Part shown: positions 1-8,959 of the stretch, one piece after another | Numbering within the stretch: position 1 is the first letter of the stretch | Layout: each line of letters starts with the position of its first letter | Source of the DNA: Lachnospiraceae bacterium | GTDB lineage: Bacteria; Bacillota; Clostridia; Lachnospirales; Lachnospiraceae | Length of the DNA: 32,436 nucleotides | Assembly (NCBI GenBank): GCA_024693925.1 | Contig: JAILKH010000126.1 | Span: 1-32,436 of the forward strand | Direction of reading: 5' to 3' | Notes under the pieces: generated by a model | Seen by the model: the letters and a program-made list of their open reading frames with translations, nothing else | Databases searched by the model: none | Told to the model about the DNA's origin: nothing | Position numbers and translations under genes: made by a program

Positions 1-1
1 T

Positions 2-202
2 ATGTATGGCGTAGATACGGATTGCTTGTGCATTTTTGTAGCAAAGAATTATGTATTCTATCGGATAGAACCGGACTGTATTTATGTCGTGAATATTTAT
101 AATGAACGTGAGGATTTCATGATGGATCTGTTCGGGATAAAAACCACATCCCAGGAGACTGAAGACTACCGGGGGAGTAAAATTCAGGAGAGGCATATGT
201 AG
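2..202 (+). CDS. RelE/ParE-family toxin, C-terminal part (5' end outside window)
   Basis: This reading frame enters from the left edge and ends at TAG 200-202. Its roughly 66 residues have the look of the C-terminal half of a RelE/ParE-type ribonuclease or gyrase toxin. The visible cues are a beta strand with FVAKNYVFYRI, a charged turn, VVNIYNEREDF, and a short tail. In this family the last strand carries the catalytic or basic residues (here the NEREDF segment). The antitoxin would normally lie just upstream, outside the window. The Met at position 2 is probably internal rather than the true start, because the fold needs some 40-50 more residues. The family call rests on pattern recognition only; the 5' truncation is caused by the window edge. 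Confidence 0.6.
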   Translation: MYGVDTDCLCIFVAKNYVFYRIEPDCIYVVNIYNEREDFMMDLFGIKTTSQETEDYRGSKIQERHM

Positions 203-541
203 TCTGGCAACACTTTGGCAACAAAAAATCAGATAGTCAGAATAAAATGTGGAAATGAGATAAAAATATGCCTCATTTTACGCTAAAACTAAACAGATAT
301 GTTTAAGAAGAGCGAAGAACCTATAGAGATGGAGTAAGCTTAGAGTGGCTTAGAGGTCGGTATAACAAATCAAGTATTTTCAAGGCTTGGAATCATGTTA
401 AAAAAACATGATTTCAGGCCTTTTTTGTGTCGTGATACCTTTTTGATACTATATAAAAAGGTAAAAATGTACCTATCTGCAAAAAGTTCTCGCATATCTT
501 GGCAATATATAGTTGGAACGATATAATTATACAAGAAATAT
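203..541. other. intergenic stretch with terminator and a 9-bp inverted repeat
   Basis: Apart from the terminator at 382-428, this stretch has a second perfect inverted repeat: TACCTTTTT (436-444) and AAAAAGGTA (455-463) around a 10-nt loop. A short frame on the plus strand from about 308 to 411, which has no start codon, ends inside the terminator stem. It encodes about 34 residues that could be the tail of a lost gene. I do not recognise it, and no intact gene is visible. Confidence 0.4.
382..428 (+). terminator. strong Rho-independent terminator
   Basis: The arms AATCATGTT (391-399) and AACATGATT (405-413) are perfectly complementary around a 5-nt A loop. The stem is extended by AAGGC (382-386) with GCCTT (418-422), allowing G-U pairs in between, and a T run follows. 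It probably ends transcription of whatever lies to the left, including the RelE-like toxin. Confidence 0.8.
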
Positions 542-926
542 TTGCGGCAACCGCAGAAAAATCTGCCGGGAGGGTGTATGTATTCCAGAAACCAGTATTT
601 AAAGAACCTGTTTGAACAGACTTATATCAAAGATATTTTGGAAAGATATGATATAAAAAACAAGGCGGAAGTTCTTGATATGCTTTTAGATGTACTGGCT
701 TCAAACATTGGATATCTTACAAATCCAAGCAAACTTTCTAAGACTTTTAAGAGTGAAAGACAAATATCTATAGGACCAGATACTCTGGACAAGTATATAG
801 AATATTTTGAAGATGCTTTTATTATTAATAGGGCATATAGATATGATGTAAAAGGCTATAAATATATTGGGACACCCCTATATAGGTGTTGAGCAGTTTC
901 TTTTGGACGAGAGTAGTTTGGATTAG
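542..926 (+). pseudogene. DUF4143-type AAA ATPase remnant with internal deletion
   Basis: The frame from about 569 to 892 encodes a segment typical of the DUF4143 C-terminal domain of bacterial AAA ATPases (motifs YLKNLFEQTYIKDI, DMLLDVLASNIGYLTNPSKL, DTLDKYIEYFEDAF, ending YIGTP). The N-terminal P-loop domain is missing. After YIGTP the frame runs into TGA, but the next frame over continues (880-926) as GVEQFLLDESSLD followed by a stop, which matches the usual end of such proteins. About 130 or more residues between those two blocks are gone. The gene is therefore 5' truncated, internally deleted and frameshifted. The TTG at 542 gives the longest open frame but need not be a real start. Function in intact relatives is poorly defined. 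Confidence 0.75.
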
Positions 927-949
927 TTGATAGTTTAATAGGAGTTGTT

Positions 950-1356
950 ATGACAGAACAAATTTTAGGGACTTCTTGCGGTGATATATAATGCATAATA
1001 TGATGATGACCTATGATGGCAATCAGGAACGGTATGCAAAAATAGCAGGTCATGGATTTCGAATATTGGCAGAAGCAATGGGGAAAGATTTGTCCTACGA
1101 AATTAAGTGTCCGGCTGTTTTAATATGCGGGGAAAAGGATCATGCCGGATCATTTATCAGATATAATAAGTCATGGCATAAAAATACAGGGATTCCGGTC
1201 AGGATATTGGAGGATTGGGAAGCAGGACGGCGTACACCACCTGAGTATATACCACGGCTTATAGCGAATCAGTTGAATATGAAGAATTTGTGGGAAGGGA
1301 AGATGATTATGCCCGGTAAAACAGATGAAGATAATATCAGAATTGTTATTGGATAA
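950..1356 (+). pseudogene. alpha/beta-hydrolase remnant fused to XRE-type regulator tail
   Basis: A ribosome binding site (GGAG, 941-944) precedes ATG 950. The first 13 codons look like the start of an alpha/beta hydrolase but end at a TAA near 989-991. From 991 a second open frame resumes in the C-terminal third of such a hydrolase: YDGNQERYAKIAGHG, then CPAVLICGEKDHAGS, then YNKSWHKNTGIP. The nucleophile-elbow region is deleted. Directly after GIP the sequence changes family: VRILEDWEAGRRTPPEYIPRLI is the end of a helix-turn-helix (XRE-like) domain. The fusion point falls at an Ile-Pro that both families plausibly share. The 121-residue product lacks a catalytic Ser and a complete HTH, so it is most likely non-functional. 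Confidence 0.75.
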
Positions 1357-1395
1357 CCTTCCAATGATTGAAGATAAAAACCGGGCCAAATGAAA

Positions 1396-1403
1396 AAGGA
1401 GGA
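1396..1403 (+). promoter_or_regulatory. ribosome binding site supporting a TTG start
   Basis: AAAGGAGG sits 7 nt before TTG 1411. No ATG lies at the expected distance in this frame, so the near-consensus site decides for a TTG start. Confidence 0.75.
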
Positions 1404-1410
1404 ATAAAAA

Positions 1411-2265
1411 TTGAAGAAGGAGATTGTATTCGGACCTAGCGTCGGAGAAAGTTTAAGAGCAGCTCAACATACAGGAATAGGGGACAATTCAATCAGTGGG
1501 TGTGCAAATGATATTATTTGTTTGGAATATAATCTTGCTTTTGGGGATATATCTGAAAAAAATCCGTCTGATAAGAGATATCAGTATCTATATAAAAGCA
1601 TAAGTACTATGTATCCGGCCGAAATACATGGATCTCTTGCCAAAGATTGGATTGATGATTTAAAAAAAAAGAATCAAAGATATTTGACAGAACTTAAAAC
1701 TGCCATAAAAAATGAGAAAGAAATACGAATATGGTATAGCAGTGCCCCTGATGAAATAAATGCTTTTTATTGGCTGATGAGTTTTTTGGATAGCCAAAAA
1801 CATTATAAGAATATCAGTGCGGTATTTATTTCACCGGATTATTGGAGTGGATCGTATTATTGTCGGGGAACGGCCATGCTTGGACCTGAAATGTATTATG
1901 AAGCACTGAAGCTGGAAAAGGAAATCACTGAAAACCAGATCAAGAATTGTTCTGACAGGTGGAAAGAACTCCGCAGGGAAAATGCACCGATGAGACTTAT
2001 GGTTAGCGGTAATCTTGTAAGTTTACCGGAAGATTTTCTGGATTCTTTTATCAGAAATACGATAAATAAGTTCCCGGAAAAATTTACCATTGCCGGGTTG
2101 GTAGGAGAGGTGATGGGAGCATATGAATTAATGGTTGGAGATTTTTCTTTGTATGAGCGGGTTCTTTGTTTTGCGGAGCGTGGAGAAATTGAAATAATGG
2201 AAGAATGTAAGGAGAAGCCAATGGCAACAAGAGTAAGGAAAAGCTTCTGTTTTATATCAGATTAA
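1411..2265 (+). CDS. DUF1835/DUF3658-type hypothetical protein
   Basis: This is a 284-residue protein starting at TTG with a strong ribosome binding site. The N-terminus (EIVFGPSVGESLRAAQH) matches the start of DUF1835 proteins, in which a short beta strand and a conserved GxSxxxSL-like turn open the domain. The middle contains IRIWYSSAPDEINAFYWLM, another hallmark, and the C-terminal part (about 170-284) is helical, as in the accompanying DUF3658 region. No biochemical role is established for the family. There is no signal peptide or membrane segment, so the product should be cytosolic. The gene stands alone, between decayed genes on the left and about 450 bp of empty sequence on the right, and appears intact. 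Confidence 0.7.
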   Translation: MKKEIVFGPSVGESLRAAQHTGIGDNSISGCANDIICLEYNLAFGDISEKNPSDKRYQYLYKSISTMYPAEIHGSLAKDWIDDLKKKNQRYLTELKTAIKNEKEIRIWYSSAPDEINAFYWLMSFLDSQKHYKNISAVFISPDYWSGSYYCRGTAMLGPEMYYEALKLEKEITENQIKNCSDRWKELRRENAPMRLMVSGNLVSLPEDFLDSFIRNTINKFPEKFTIAGLVGEVMGAYELMVGDFSLYERVLCFAERGEIEIMEECKEKPMATRVRKSFCFISD

Positions 2266-2713
2266 GAACTTAGTATATGTAGATGGGAAAGTCTCATTCG
2301 CCGGTCAAGTATCATCATATATATCCGGACAGCAACAATTCCGATTTTGGCAATTCTTTCGATATAAGATTTTCAACAAAGCTTTCATAAGAGGATCCCT
2401 CATTGCAGTTAAAAATCAAAGAAAATATTTTTTGTTTTTGTAGATATAATGGATCAGGATATCAATTGAGGAGTAGCACGTTTTAAATGTATTTATAATA
2501 TCATTTGAGGAATTAATGATTATGTTACAAAAACTCCCGTAAGTTTTAAAAAATCATTGAGACAATCACTTTTTTCAAAATAAACCATTGGACTGTCAAC
2601 CAGTTGTTTTATTATGAATTTTTGTTTATATATTTTTTGATGAAGAGTGTGTTAATATGATTTTAAGGAAGAAAAAAGAAGCTTTTAAAAACCGATAAGA
2701 GAGAGGGGCTCTA
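2266..2713. other. intergenic gap, mostly without features
   Basis: The gap holds the possible minus-strand remnant at 2315-2461 and a weak promoter candidate before the next gene: TTGGAC 2588-2593, 16 nt, TATTAT 2610-2615. Nothing else stands out. The promoter is tentative, because only the -10 element is close to consensus. Confidence 0.3.
2315..2461 (-). pseudogene. unrecognised minus-strand coding remnant
   Basis: Within the 448-bp gap 2266-2713, the minus strand is open for 48 codons from a TGA (complement of 2462-2464) to the TGA at 2317-2315. The peptide has protein-like composition (LIFNCNEGSSYESFVENLI, then SKELPKSELLLSGYI) but no start codon. I read it as the C-terminal relic of a lost gene and cannot name the family. 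It could also be a chance open frame. Confidence 0.25.
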
Positions 2714-3406
2714 ATGGACGTATTACAAAATATAAGCTATGAAGTGAAAGAAAAAAAATGTATAGCTTACCGAAAGGATGATCCGGAGTATCTTGTTATT
2801 ATTCCGATGGATGAGAGTGAGATCGGGCAATTGGAGGATTTTTTGGCTTATCTTAAAGAAAGACTTATGAAAGACTGTTCTCTTGTTGTATTTAAAGTTG
2901 ATGATTGGAACAGGGAACTGTCTCCCTGGGATGCTCCTGCCGTATTCGGTAAAGATGACTTCGGTCACGGAGCAGAGGAAACCCTGTTTTTTGTTAAGAA
3001 TATACTTATTCCGTATGAAAAGGAAAAAATAAATGCGAAAGAAAATATAAGGATCATACTGGGCGGATATTCACTTGCCGGTCTGTTTTCACTCTATTGC
3101 GGGTATCAAACCGATGATTTTTATGCAATTGCCGCAGCTTCGCCTTCGGTGTGGTTTCAAGGATGGGCAGAATATATTAAGGATCGGGAATTTATGGCTA
3201 AAAGGGTATATCTTAGTCTGGGTGATAAGGAGGATAAGTCAAAAAATCCTCTTTTAAGAACCGTAAGTGATAATATAAGAGAGCAGTATGATTCTTTATG
3301 TAGCAGGCTTTCAAAAGAGAATTGCACTCTTGAATGGAATGAGGGAAATCATTTTACGGATACGACAGGACGTTGTGTAAAAGGGATTATTTGGTGTTTA
3401 AGATAA
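2714..3406 (+). CDS. alpha/beta-hydrolase, esterase-like
   Basis: This is a 230-residue soluble alpha/beta hydrolase. The nucleophile elbow is GGYSLAG with Ser120, followed by the helix LFSLYCGYQTDDF and the strand AAASPSVWF, as in putative esterases of the esterase D/Fes type. The C-terminal catalytic His is His213 in EGNHFTD; an acid near GDKED (about 170-176) could complete the triad. There is no signal peptide. A GAGAGG-type ribosome binding site precedes ATG 2714. The stop codon abuts the ATG at 3407, so it is translationally linked to the MoxR gene. A hydrolase at the head of a MoxR/DUF58/transglutaminase cluster is not a standard member of that set. The substrate is unknown. Confidence 0.75.
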   Translation: MDVLQNISYEVKEKKCIAYRKDDPEYLVIIPMDESEIGQLEDFLAYLKERLMKDCSLVVFKVDDWNRELSPWDAPAVFGKDDFGHGAEETLFFVKNILIPYEKEKINAKENIRIILGGYSLAGLFSLYCGYQTDDFYAIAAASPSVWFQGWAEYIKDREFMAKRVYLSLGDKEDKSKNPLLRTVSDNIREQYDSLCSRLSKENCTLEWNEGNHFTDTTGRCVKGIIWCLR

Positions 3407-3427
3407 ATGAGTTTAGAGGGAGAAGAT

Positions 3428-4366
3428 ATGAACAGTCAGTCAACATCCGAAAAGCTTGGTTTGTTAAAGTCAAATATTAAAAAACGCTTAGTCGGTAAGG
3501 ATGATCTTATAGACAGGCTTATTATTGCTCTTCTTGCAGGGGGGCATGTACTTTTGGAAGATGTACCCGGTGTGGGTAAAACGTCTCTGGCACAGGCACT
3601 TTCCGATTCGCTTGCCTTGTCATTTGCACGTATCCAGTGTACGCCGGATACCATGCCTGCGGATATTACGGGAATTTCCGTGTACAATAGAAATAAAGAG
3701 ATATTTGAGCCGGTTTTCGGGCCGGTAATGAATAATATAGTATTGGCGGACGAACTTAACAGGACAACCCCCAAAACCCAGTCGGCTCTGCTTGAGGTGA
3801 TGGAAGAGAAGAAAGTAACAATAGACGGAAAGGATTATATTCTGCCTAAGCCCTTTATGGTGATAGGGACGCAGAATCCTATGGAGACAACGGGAACTTA
3901 TCCGCTTCCGGAAGCTCAGCTTGACAGATTTATGATGCGCCTGTCGGTAGGATATCCCGATAGTAAGGATGCTAAGGAGATGGCCGAAAAGTTCCTGGAA
4001 GGATATCTGCTTATGAAAACGGAACCGGTTCTTGCGGCAAATGATATAATTAATATCAAAAAGGAAGTTGAGGATGTAAAGGTTAATGAGCATTTGGTTG
4101 ATTATGCGGTAAGGATTACCGAGGCCACAAGATCCGATCCGGAAATAATATGCGGAGCCTCGCCCAGAGCTTTATTATCGCTTTTAAGATGTGCCCAGGC
4201 CTATGCCGTATATGAAGGAAGAGATTACTGTATTCCCGAGGATATGCTCAACGCGGCGCTTATTACATTGCCCCACAGGCTTATATTAACCGCACAGGCT
4301 AAAATGAACAAAAGTTCACAGTACAAGTTGCTTAAAAACATTACCGATCACATTAAGGTTTCATGA
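3428..4366 (+). CDS. MoxR-family AAA+ ATPase
   Basis: This is a 312-residue AAA+ ATPase of the MoxR class. Walker A is GVGKTS (Gly48-Ser53), Walker B is IVLADELNR, and the MoxR hallmarks NRTTPKTQSALLEVMEE and GTQNPMETTGTYPLPEAQLDRF follow. The C-terminal helical lid contains the sensor 2 motif SPRALLSLLR. MoxR proteins act as chaperone-like ATPases, usually for von Willebrand or DUF58 partners at the membrane. I chose ATG 3428 because GAGGGAGAAG precedes it at good distance. An in-frame ATG at 3407, directly after the upstream stop, would add 7 residues. The stop overlaps the next gene as ATGA (4363-4366). Confidence 0.92.
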   Translation: MNSQSTSEKLGLLKSNIKKRLVGKDDLIDRLIIALLAGGHVLLEDVPGVGKTSLAQALSDSLALSFARIQCTPDTMPADITGISVYNRNKEIFEPVFGPVMNNIVLADELNRTTPKTQSALLEVMEEKKVTIDGKDYILPKPFMVIGTQNPMETTGTYPLPEAQLDRFMMRLSVGYPDSKDAKEMAEKFLEGYLLMKTEPVLAANDIINIKKEVEDVKVNEHLVDYAVRITEATRSDPEIICGASPRALLSLLRCAQAYAVYEGRDYCIPEDMLNAALITLPHRLILTAQAKMNKSSQYKLLKNITDHIKVS

Positions 4367-5442
4367 TGAAGATCCGATTTAACCTGACCGGCAGTTTCAT
4401 ATATATATCAGTTCTTATTTTATCCGTGATTTTTGCAAGTTTCTACGGAGGATTGCTTCCTTATGTACTTTTATATGGGAATCTGGTGATCCTTCCGGTA
4501 TCATTTGTATATATTCTGTTAAATTACAAATTTATATCAATCTATCAGGAAATTGATGTGCACCGGCTTATAAAGGGTGAACAGCATAAGCTTCTTATAT
4601 CTTTTGAAAATACCGGATTATTTCCGGTACATGATATGGAACTTATATTGCATTCCGACAGATGTGGATTTAATGATATTAAAGATGGAGACGTTATTTC
4701 TGTACAAGCGCAGGAAAAGAGTCGTATTGAAGCCGGAATCATATGTTTATACGCAGGAACCTATGATGTCGGGCTGAAGGGGGTAGGATTTAAAGATGTT
4801 TTCGGGATTTTTTCCGTTTCCTTTGAAGTCCCTTATTCTTTCAGAGCTATAGTAAGCCCAAGGATAACCGATATAGCCGATAATTTCTTGGATATTGAAA
4901 ACACCTTAAACAGTATAGGAGCTAAGAGCGATATTAAAAGAGAAGATATATCGGGAAATGAAATGAGGGATTACTATCCGGGGGACTTACTTTCATCCGT
5001 AAATTGGAAAGTATCGGCAAGATTAGATAAGCTTATGGTCCGCATTCCCGATAAGCAGGATACAAGAAGGATCACACTTTATATGGAGGCTTCTTATATA
5101 AATGACAGGGAATGGGATACGGAACTGATAAAAAGAAGAGATTATTTTCTGGAATTTGCAGTATCATCTGCCTGGTATTTTGTAAGAAAGGGTATTTCTT
5201 TAACCATTGTCTGTCCTGTTGGTAAGATCACAAGGATTCAGATGGCGACTTATGAAGATTTCCTTGATTTCTATAACACACTTTCGGGTTCCGTATCCTA
5301 CAGATCAGCCGATGAGAAAGAAAGAATGCATAAATTGGTGCAGGAAAGGGGATATGGGGAAGATGGAGACAGGATCATTGTTATTATCAGTGAAGATGAT
5401 GTTTTGGAAAAAGATTTCTGTGTTATTGCAGAAGGAAATTAA
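4363..5442 (+). CDS. DUF58 domain membrane protein
   Basis: This is a 359-residue partner of MoxR. Two N-terminal hydrophobic helices (about residues 12-30 and 32-52) anchor it. They are followed by a beta-rich domain and then the DUF58 signature YYPGDLLSSVNWKVSARLDKL at about 204-224, leading into a vWA-like fold. The typical family role is assembly or maturation of envelope complexes together with MoxR and a membrane transglutaminase, though the exact client is not known. The start overlaps the MoxR stop by ATGA and the 3' end overlaps the next gene, so the three are translationally coupled. Confidence 0.9.
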   Translation: MMKIRFNLTGSFIYISVLILSVIFASFYGGLLPYVLLYGNLVILPVSFVYILLNYKFISIYQEIDVHRLIKGEQHKLLISFENTGLFPVHDMELILHSDRCGFNDIKDGDVISVQAQEKSRIEAGIICLYAGTYDVGLKGVGFKDVFGIFSVSFEVPYSFRAIVSPRITDIADNFLDIENTLNSIGAKSDIKREDISGNEMRDYYPGDLLSSVNWKVSARLDKLMVRIPDKQDTRRITLYMEASYINDREWDTELIKRRDYFLEFAVSSAWYFVRKGISLTIVCPVGKITRIQMATYEDFLDFYNTLSGSVSYRSADEKERMHKLVQERGYGEDGDRIIVIISEDDVLEKDFCVIAEGN

Positions 5443-7723
5443 GCATATCCTTACAGTTTTGGTGATTATTTCGGCAGGGATTGAAGTGTACGTCATGACC
5501 GGTAAGAACATTTCTACCGTATACATGAATGTATATATTCATTATACTGCGGGATTTCTGTTTTTTTATACCGTATTATATCTGGCTTTTAATGTATTTA
5601 CCGGCAGCAGGAGTTCGGCCCTTGCGGTATCATCAAGTGCTGTTATGTTTTCTTTCCTTTTGAGAAACACAGAGGTTTATGATAATGCAAACAGCCGGGC
5701 GGGGATGTTTCCTATAGGAATACTTGCGGGGCTTGTGTATATTATATGGCTGCTTGTAAGGTTACTTCTTTCCTTCCGTATGAGCGAATTGGTTACGGTA
5801 CTTTTGGCTGATCTTATAATGATCATAGCTTTTTTTAACTTGGGTTATTTTGGGTCAGGGTCATTTACCGGCAGAATAATATATATATCCTTGTTTGTAC
5901 TGACAGCTTCACAAATAAATCATAAATATCCTTTTGCTTACTTTCTTTTGGTGATGCTTTTTCTTTTTATGATCCCGATCCGCAAAGAACCTATAAATTG
6001 GGAACCGGTTGTTAAGGTTGCAGTCGGTGTTGCGAATAAGGGCAGGGAAGCAGCCAGATCGTTAAGGTACTATTTTTCTGATTTTGGAACAGGCACAGCC
6101 TATCAAAGTGGATATTCATCCTTTGCCAAGACAGGAAATTCCGTAGTTTTAACGGATAGAACGGAAATTAAATTAAAAACCAAAGATAATACGGGATTTA
6201 CGTTTACGGATGAGGCTACCGGTAAAAGATACAGGGGAAAAAGGGTTGTATATCTTACGGGTGGTAGAGCTGTTGATAAAAACAGAATATTTGATATGCT
6301 TTATTCCTTGTATATGCATGGGGTCGATAAGACGGATGCAGACCTTTATATCCGAAATTCAAAGCTTAATATCGGTTATGTATATTTAAAGACAGGGGAT
6401 GAGATAGCGCCTGAAGGGGCGATAAGGCTGACAAATGATAACGGGATCATAGAGGAGGGTCGGAAAAAAAGAAATCATAAAAAAGGATATAATATATATG
6501 CGGAATATCTGGATATTGATTATGGAAATCCTTATCTTACATATATCATAGCTTCGCCTGTCGAAGATGCGGATAAAGCCCTGTTAAGTTATGAAGATAT
6601 GTCATTATACGCAAACAATATACTGGGTATAAGATTTAAGGAATACTTTACGGGAGAGGAGTACTTATCCTGGCAGGGATATAAAGGATATTTGGAGGAA
6701 GATATCGATATAAGCCAGGTTTCCCACCGAATGAAAGAGCTGGCATATGATATAACCAAAAACTGTGTTAGTGATTATGACAAATGTAATGCCATAGAAG
6801 CATATTTAAGACAGTATACCTACAGTACAACAGTAGAATCAAAGGTTTATGGCAGTACTACAGACAGTGAAGGTATGAGTAAAATAGCTGATGAATTTCT
6901 GTTTGAAAGCGGAAAGGGGTACTGTGTACATTACGCCTGTGCAATGGTAATGCTGCTTCGTTTAAATGGGATACCATCAAGGTTTAATACAGGGTACAGA
7001 TATGCATTCCCATTCGAAAGGATGGAGGAATATCCCGTATATGGCCATAATGCGCATGCATGGCCTTCTGCTTATATTAAAGGTTTTGGATGGGTAAGTT
7101 TTGAACCGACTTCTGCATATACTATAGCAAAGGACCGAACCTGGCACAGACAACCTGCAAAGATAAAAGGAGAGGAGGAAATTCTTAAGGAAGGAGAGGT
7201 ATATTCATTAAATAACGGAACATCACCTTATCCTACACCGGCTGTTACCGGTGTAGAAGAATTTTCCAAAGTAACCGAAAGAAATTACGGCAGGATGATA
7301 AATACCTTTAAGATGCTACTTATCATAGGTCTTGGGGTTATTGTAGTTGTTATCATAATGTTATTGGGACCGATTTTTTACAGGTCGTTAAGATACAGGA
7401 TTTCCGATCAAAGAGGAAGGATTATCCTGGATATGGAGGATATAATATTTTTGATCAAAGGTATTTGTGATAAAGCTGTTTATGACAGGGGTGTAATGTC
7501 GGATTATATCACATTAATACCTGATAAATACAGGGAGGAATATGATAAAGTTTATAAGATATATTACAGGCTTAAATACAGAAGCGGGAACGATATGTCA
7601 GGAGAGGAAATAGTTTCAAAGGAGGAAGAAATAATAACAAGGGAGCTTAGAAACAAATTGTATAAAGAATATAAAATGAAGTTTCTGCGTATTTTTTACG
7701 TAAAGTTTAAAAAAGCATATTAA
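5396..7723 (+). CDS. membrane transglutaminase-like protein (TgpA-type)
   Basis: The protein is about 775 residues. The N-terminal quarter holds several membrane helices (roughly residues 15-210). A large extracytoplasmic region carries the transglutaminase core with catalytic Cys510 (GYCVHYA), His554 (NAHAW) and an acidic third residue, Glu570 (FEPTSAY). A further membrane helix at about 639-662 precedes a cytosolic tail of the DUF4129 sort. Glu rather than the more usual Asp at the third position is a minor deviation. The open frame extends upstream to 5207, but that stretch lies inside the DUF58 gene. The ATG pair at 5396/5399 is the first sensible start, and a GTG near 5420 is another option. 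It is the last gene of the cluster. Confidence 0.88.
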   Translation: MMFWKKISVLLQKEIKHILTVLVIISAGIEVYVMTGKNISTVYMNVYIHYTAGFLFFYTVLYLAFNVFTGSRSSALAVSSSAVMFSFLLRNTEVYDNANSRAGMFPIGILAGLVYIIWLLVRLLLSFRMSELVTVLLADLIMIIAFFNLGYFGSGSFTGRIIYISLFVLTASQINHKYPFAYFLLVMLFLFMIPIRKEPINWEPVVKVAVGVANKGREAARSLRYYFSDFGTGTAYQSGYSSFAKTGNSVVLTDRTEIKLKTKDNTGFTFTDEATGKRYRGKRVVYLTGGRAVDKNRIFDMLYSLYMHGVDKTDADLYIRNSKLNIGYVYLKTGDEIAPEGAIRLTNDNGIIEEGRKKRNHKKGYNIYAEYLDIDYGNPYLTYIIASPVEDADKALLSYEDMSLYANNILGIRFKEYFTGEEYLSWQGYKGYLEEDIDISQVSHRMKELAYDITKNCVSDYDKCNAIEAYLRQYTYSTTVESKVYGSTTDSEGMSKIADEFLFESGKGYCVHYACAMVMLLRLNGIPSRFNTGYRYAFPFERMEEYPVYGHNAHAWPSAYIKGFGWVSFEPTSAYTIAKDRTWHRQPAKIKGEEEILKEGEVYSLNNGTSPYPTPAVTGVEEFSKVTERNYGRMINTFKMLLIIGLGVIVVVIIMLLGPIFYRSLRYRISDQRGRIILDMEDIIFLIKGICDKAVYDRGVMSDYITLIPDKYREEYDKVYKIYYRLKYRSGNDMSGEEIVSKEEEIITRELRNKLYKEYKMKFLRIFYVKFKKAY

Positions 7724-7757
7724 ACACCTAAAAACCGGAAAAAAGATTATCAAGATG

Positions 7758-8786
7758 TTAAAAATTATTAGAAAACATTCTTTCTGCTACATAAAGAGCC
7801 TCCTTGGAAAAAATTTCTTCTTCGGTTATTTTTTCCATGAGATCGGAGGAATTCCTTATACTTGATAGGACGTAATTGTTTAATTTCCTGCAATAATCCA
7901 TTAAAGCATTAAAATCAGTAATTCTATCCAGTAACACCTTTTTACCGGCAGCAGCTTCAAATTCGCAGATGGAGATTACTTCCATACACAGATGTAATTC
8001 TCCGCTTATATCGGAGGCCTCCATAAGTATATCGGGACGCTTGATCCTTTCGGAAAGAAAATAATTTTTTGCACTGATATAATCCCCCTTAGAGAAGAAT
8101 TGAGCCAGATGTTTCTTTATTTCAGATGTTTCGGCTTTTTCCGAAGTCATGCCGACAATAGTTTCATAGGCATTTATTGAATTTTTTCTTACATACAGAT
8201 ACCATAAGAATTCAGAGATAAATCCGAATATACGTTTATGATAGGAGTCGGGTTCATCGATTATCAGTTCTTTTTCCATTTCAAACAGAATTGAAAACAG
8301 CCATGAACAATATTCACTATACAAATATACGGGTGCTATCATCATATTTCCGAAGTAGGTATGGTTTTCCCGGATAAGCTGTTCATAAAGTACTGCGTAG
8401 TCGGGATACAGTCTGAAAAGCACATTCTTCAGTTCTTTAAGATAATAGGGCTTATGATTGGTGCTGAAGCCATAATAAAAGGAATTGTTAAGCTTAAGTT
8501 CCTTTGTTGTTATACAATCGTATTCAGAGAGAATATCCCTGATCATGGCTTCCGTCAGAAGCTTTTTATCCCGGCTTAACAAATATCTTCTGTAATGAGC
8601 GGTTCCTATAATGTCTGAGGATGTATCATTTTTCCATATCCAATACAGACCGGTAAGCTCTGAGAAGGTATCGTTTTTGGAAGCTATATTGTCTCCTCTT
8701 TTTTCGTGGACCGAAAGAGGGATATAGATTTTATCGGAGGGTGGAACAAAAGGTTTGTGTGTCAGAACATAAATACTTATGGGCAT
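7758..8786 (-). CDS. DUF4422 protein, putative glycosyltransferase
   Basis: This is a 342-residue protein read on the minus strand. The N-terminus MPISIYVLTHKPF, then PLSVHEKRGDNIASKN, SELTGLYWIWKN and GTAHYRRYL, is characteristic of DUF4422, a family found in capsule and glycan loci and thought to act as glycosyltransferases. YFGNMMIAP is a further family block at about 145. The C-terminal part (about 225-342) is helical and unassigned. The start at 8786 is supported by AAGAGGATAAAA directly before the ATG; a longer frame to 8858 lacks this. It stands alone, convergent with the transglutaminase and divergent from the polyamine operon, with no other glycan gene beside it. Confidence 0.8.
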   Translation of the reverse strand: MPISIYVLTHKPFVPPSDKIYIPLSVHEKRGDNIASKNDTFSELTGLYWIWKNDTSSDIIGTAHYRRYLLSRDKKLLTEAMIRDILSEYDCITTKELKLNNSFYYGFSTNHKPYYLKELKNVLFRLYPDYAVLYEQLIRENHTYFGNMMIAPVYLYSEYCSWLFSILFEMEKELIIDEPDSYHKRIFGFISEFLWYLYVRKNSINAYETIVGMTSEKAETSEIKKHLAQFFSKGDYISAKNYFLSERIKRPDILMEASDISGELHLCMEVISICEFEAAAGKKVLLDRITDFNALMDYCRKLNNYVLSSIRNSSDLMEKITEEEIFSKEALYVAERMFSNNF

Positions 8787-8959
8787 TTTTATCCTCTTAA
8801 AGTAATAACAAGATTTATTTCTGCTTAGCAGTGTTATTTGTTTTTTAGGTGTAATCATATTATAGCTTATAAATTATGGATTGAAAATATAAACGGGAGC
8901 AAAGTAAGAAGGATAAATGAAAGAATAACTTCCTTATATATTCAAAAAATATAAAATCA

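Noticed and set aside
3620-4093. 157-residue minus-strand frame
   Set aside because: It is antisense to the conserved MoxR ATPase and has no family features.
5207-5395. Longer open frame upstream of the transglutaminase start
   Set aside because: It lies inside the DUF58 gene in another frame and has no homology-like features; the ATG pair at 5396/5399 is the first sensible start.
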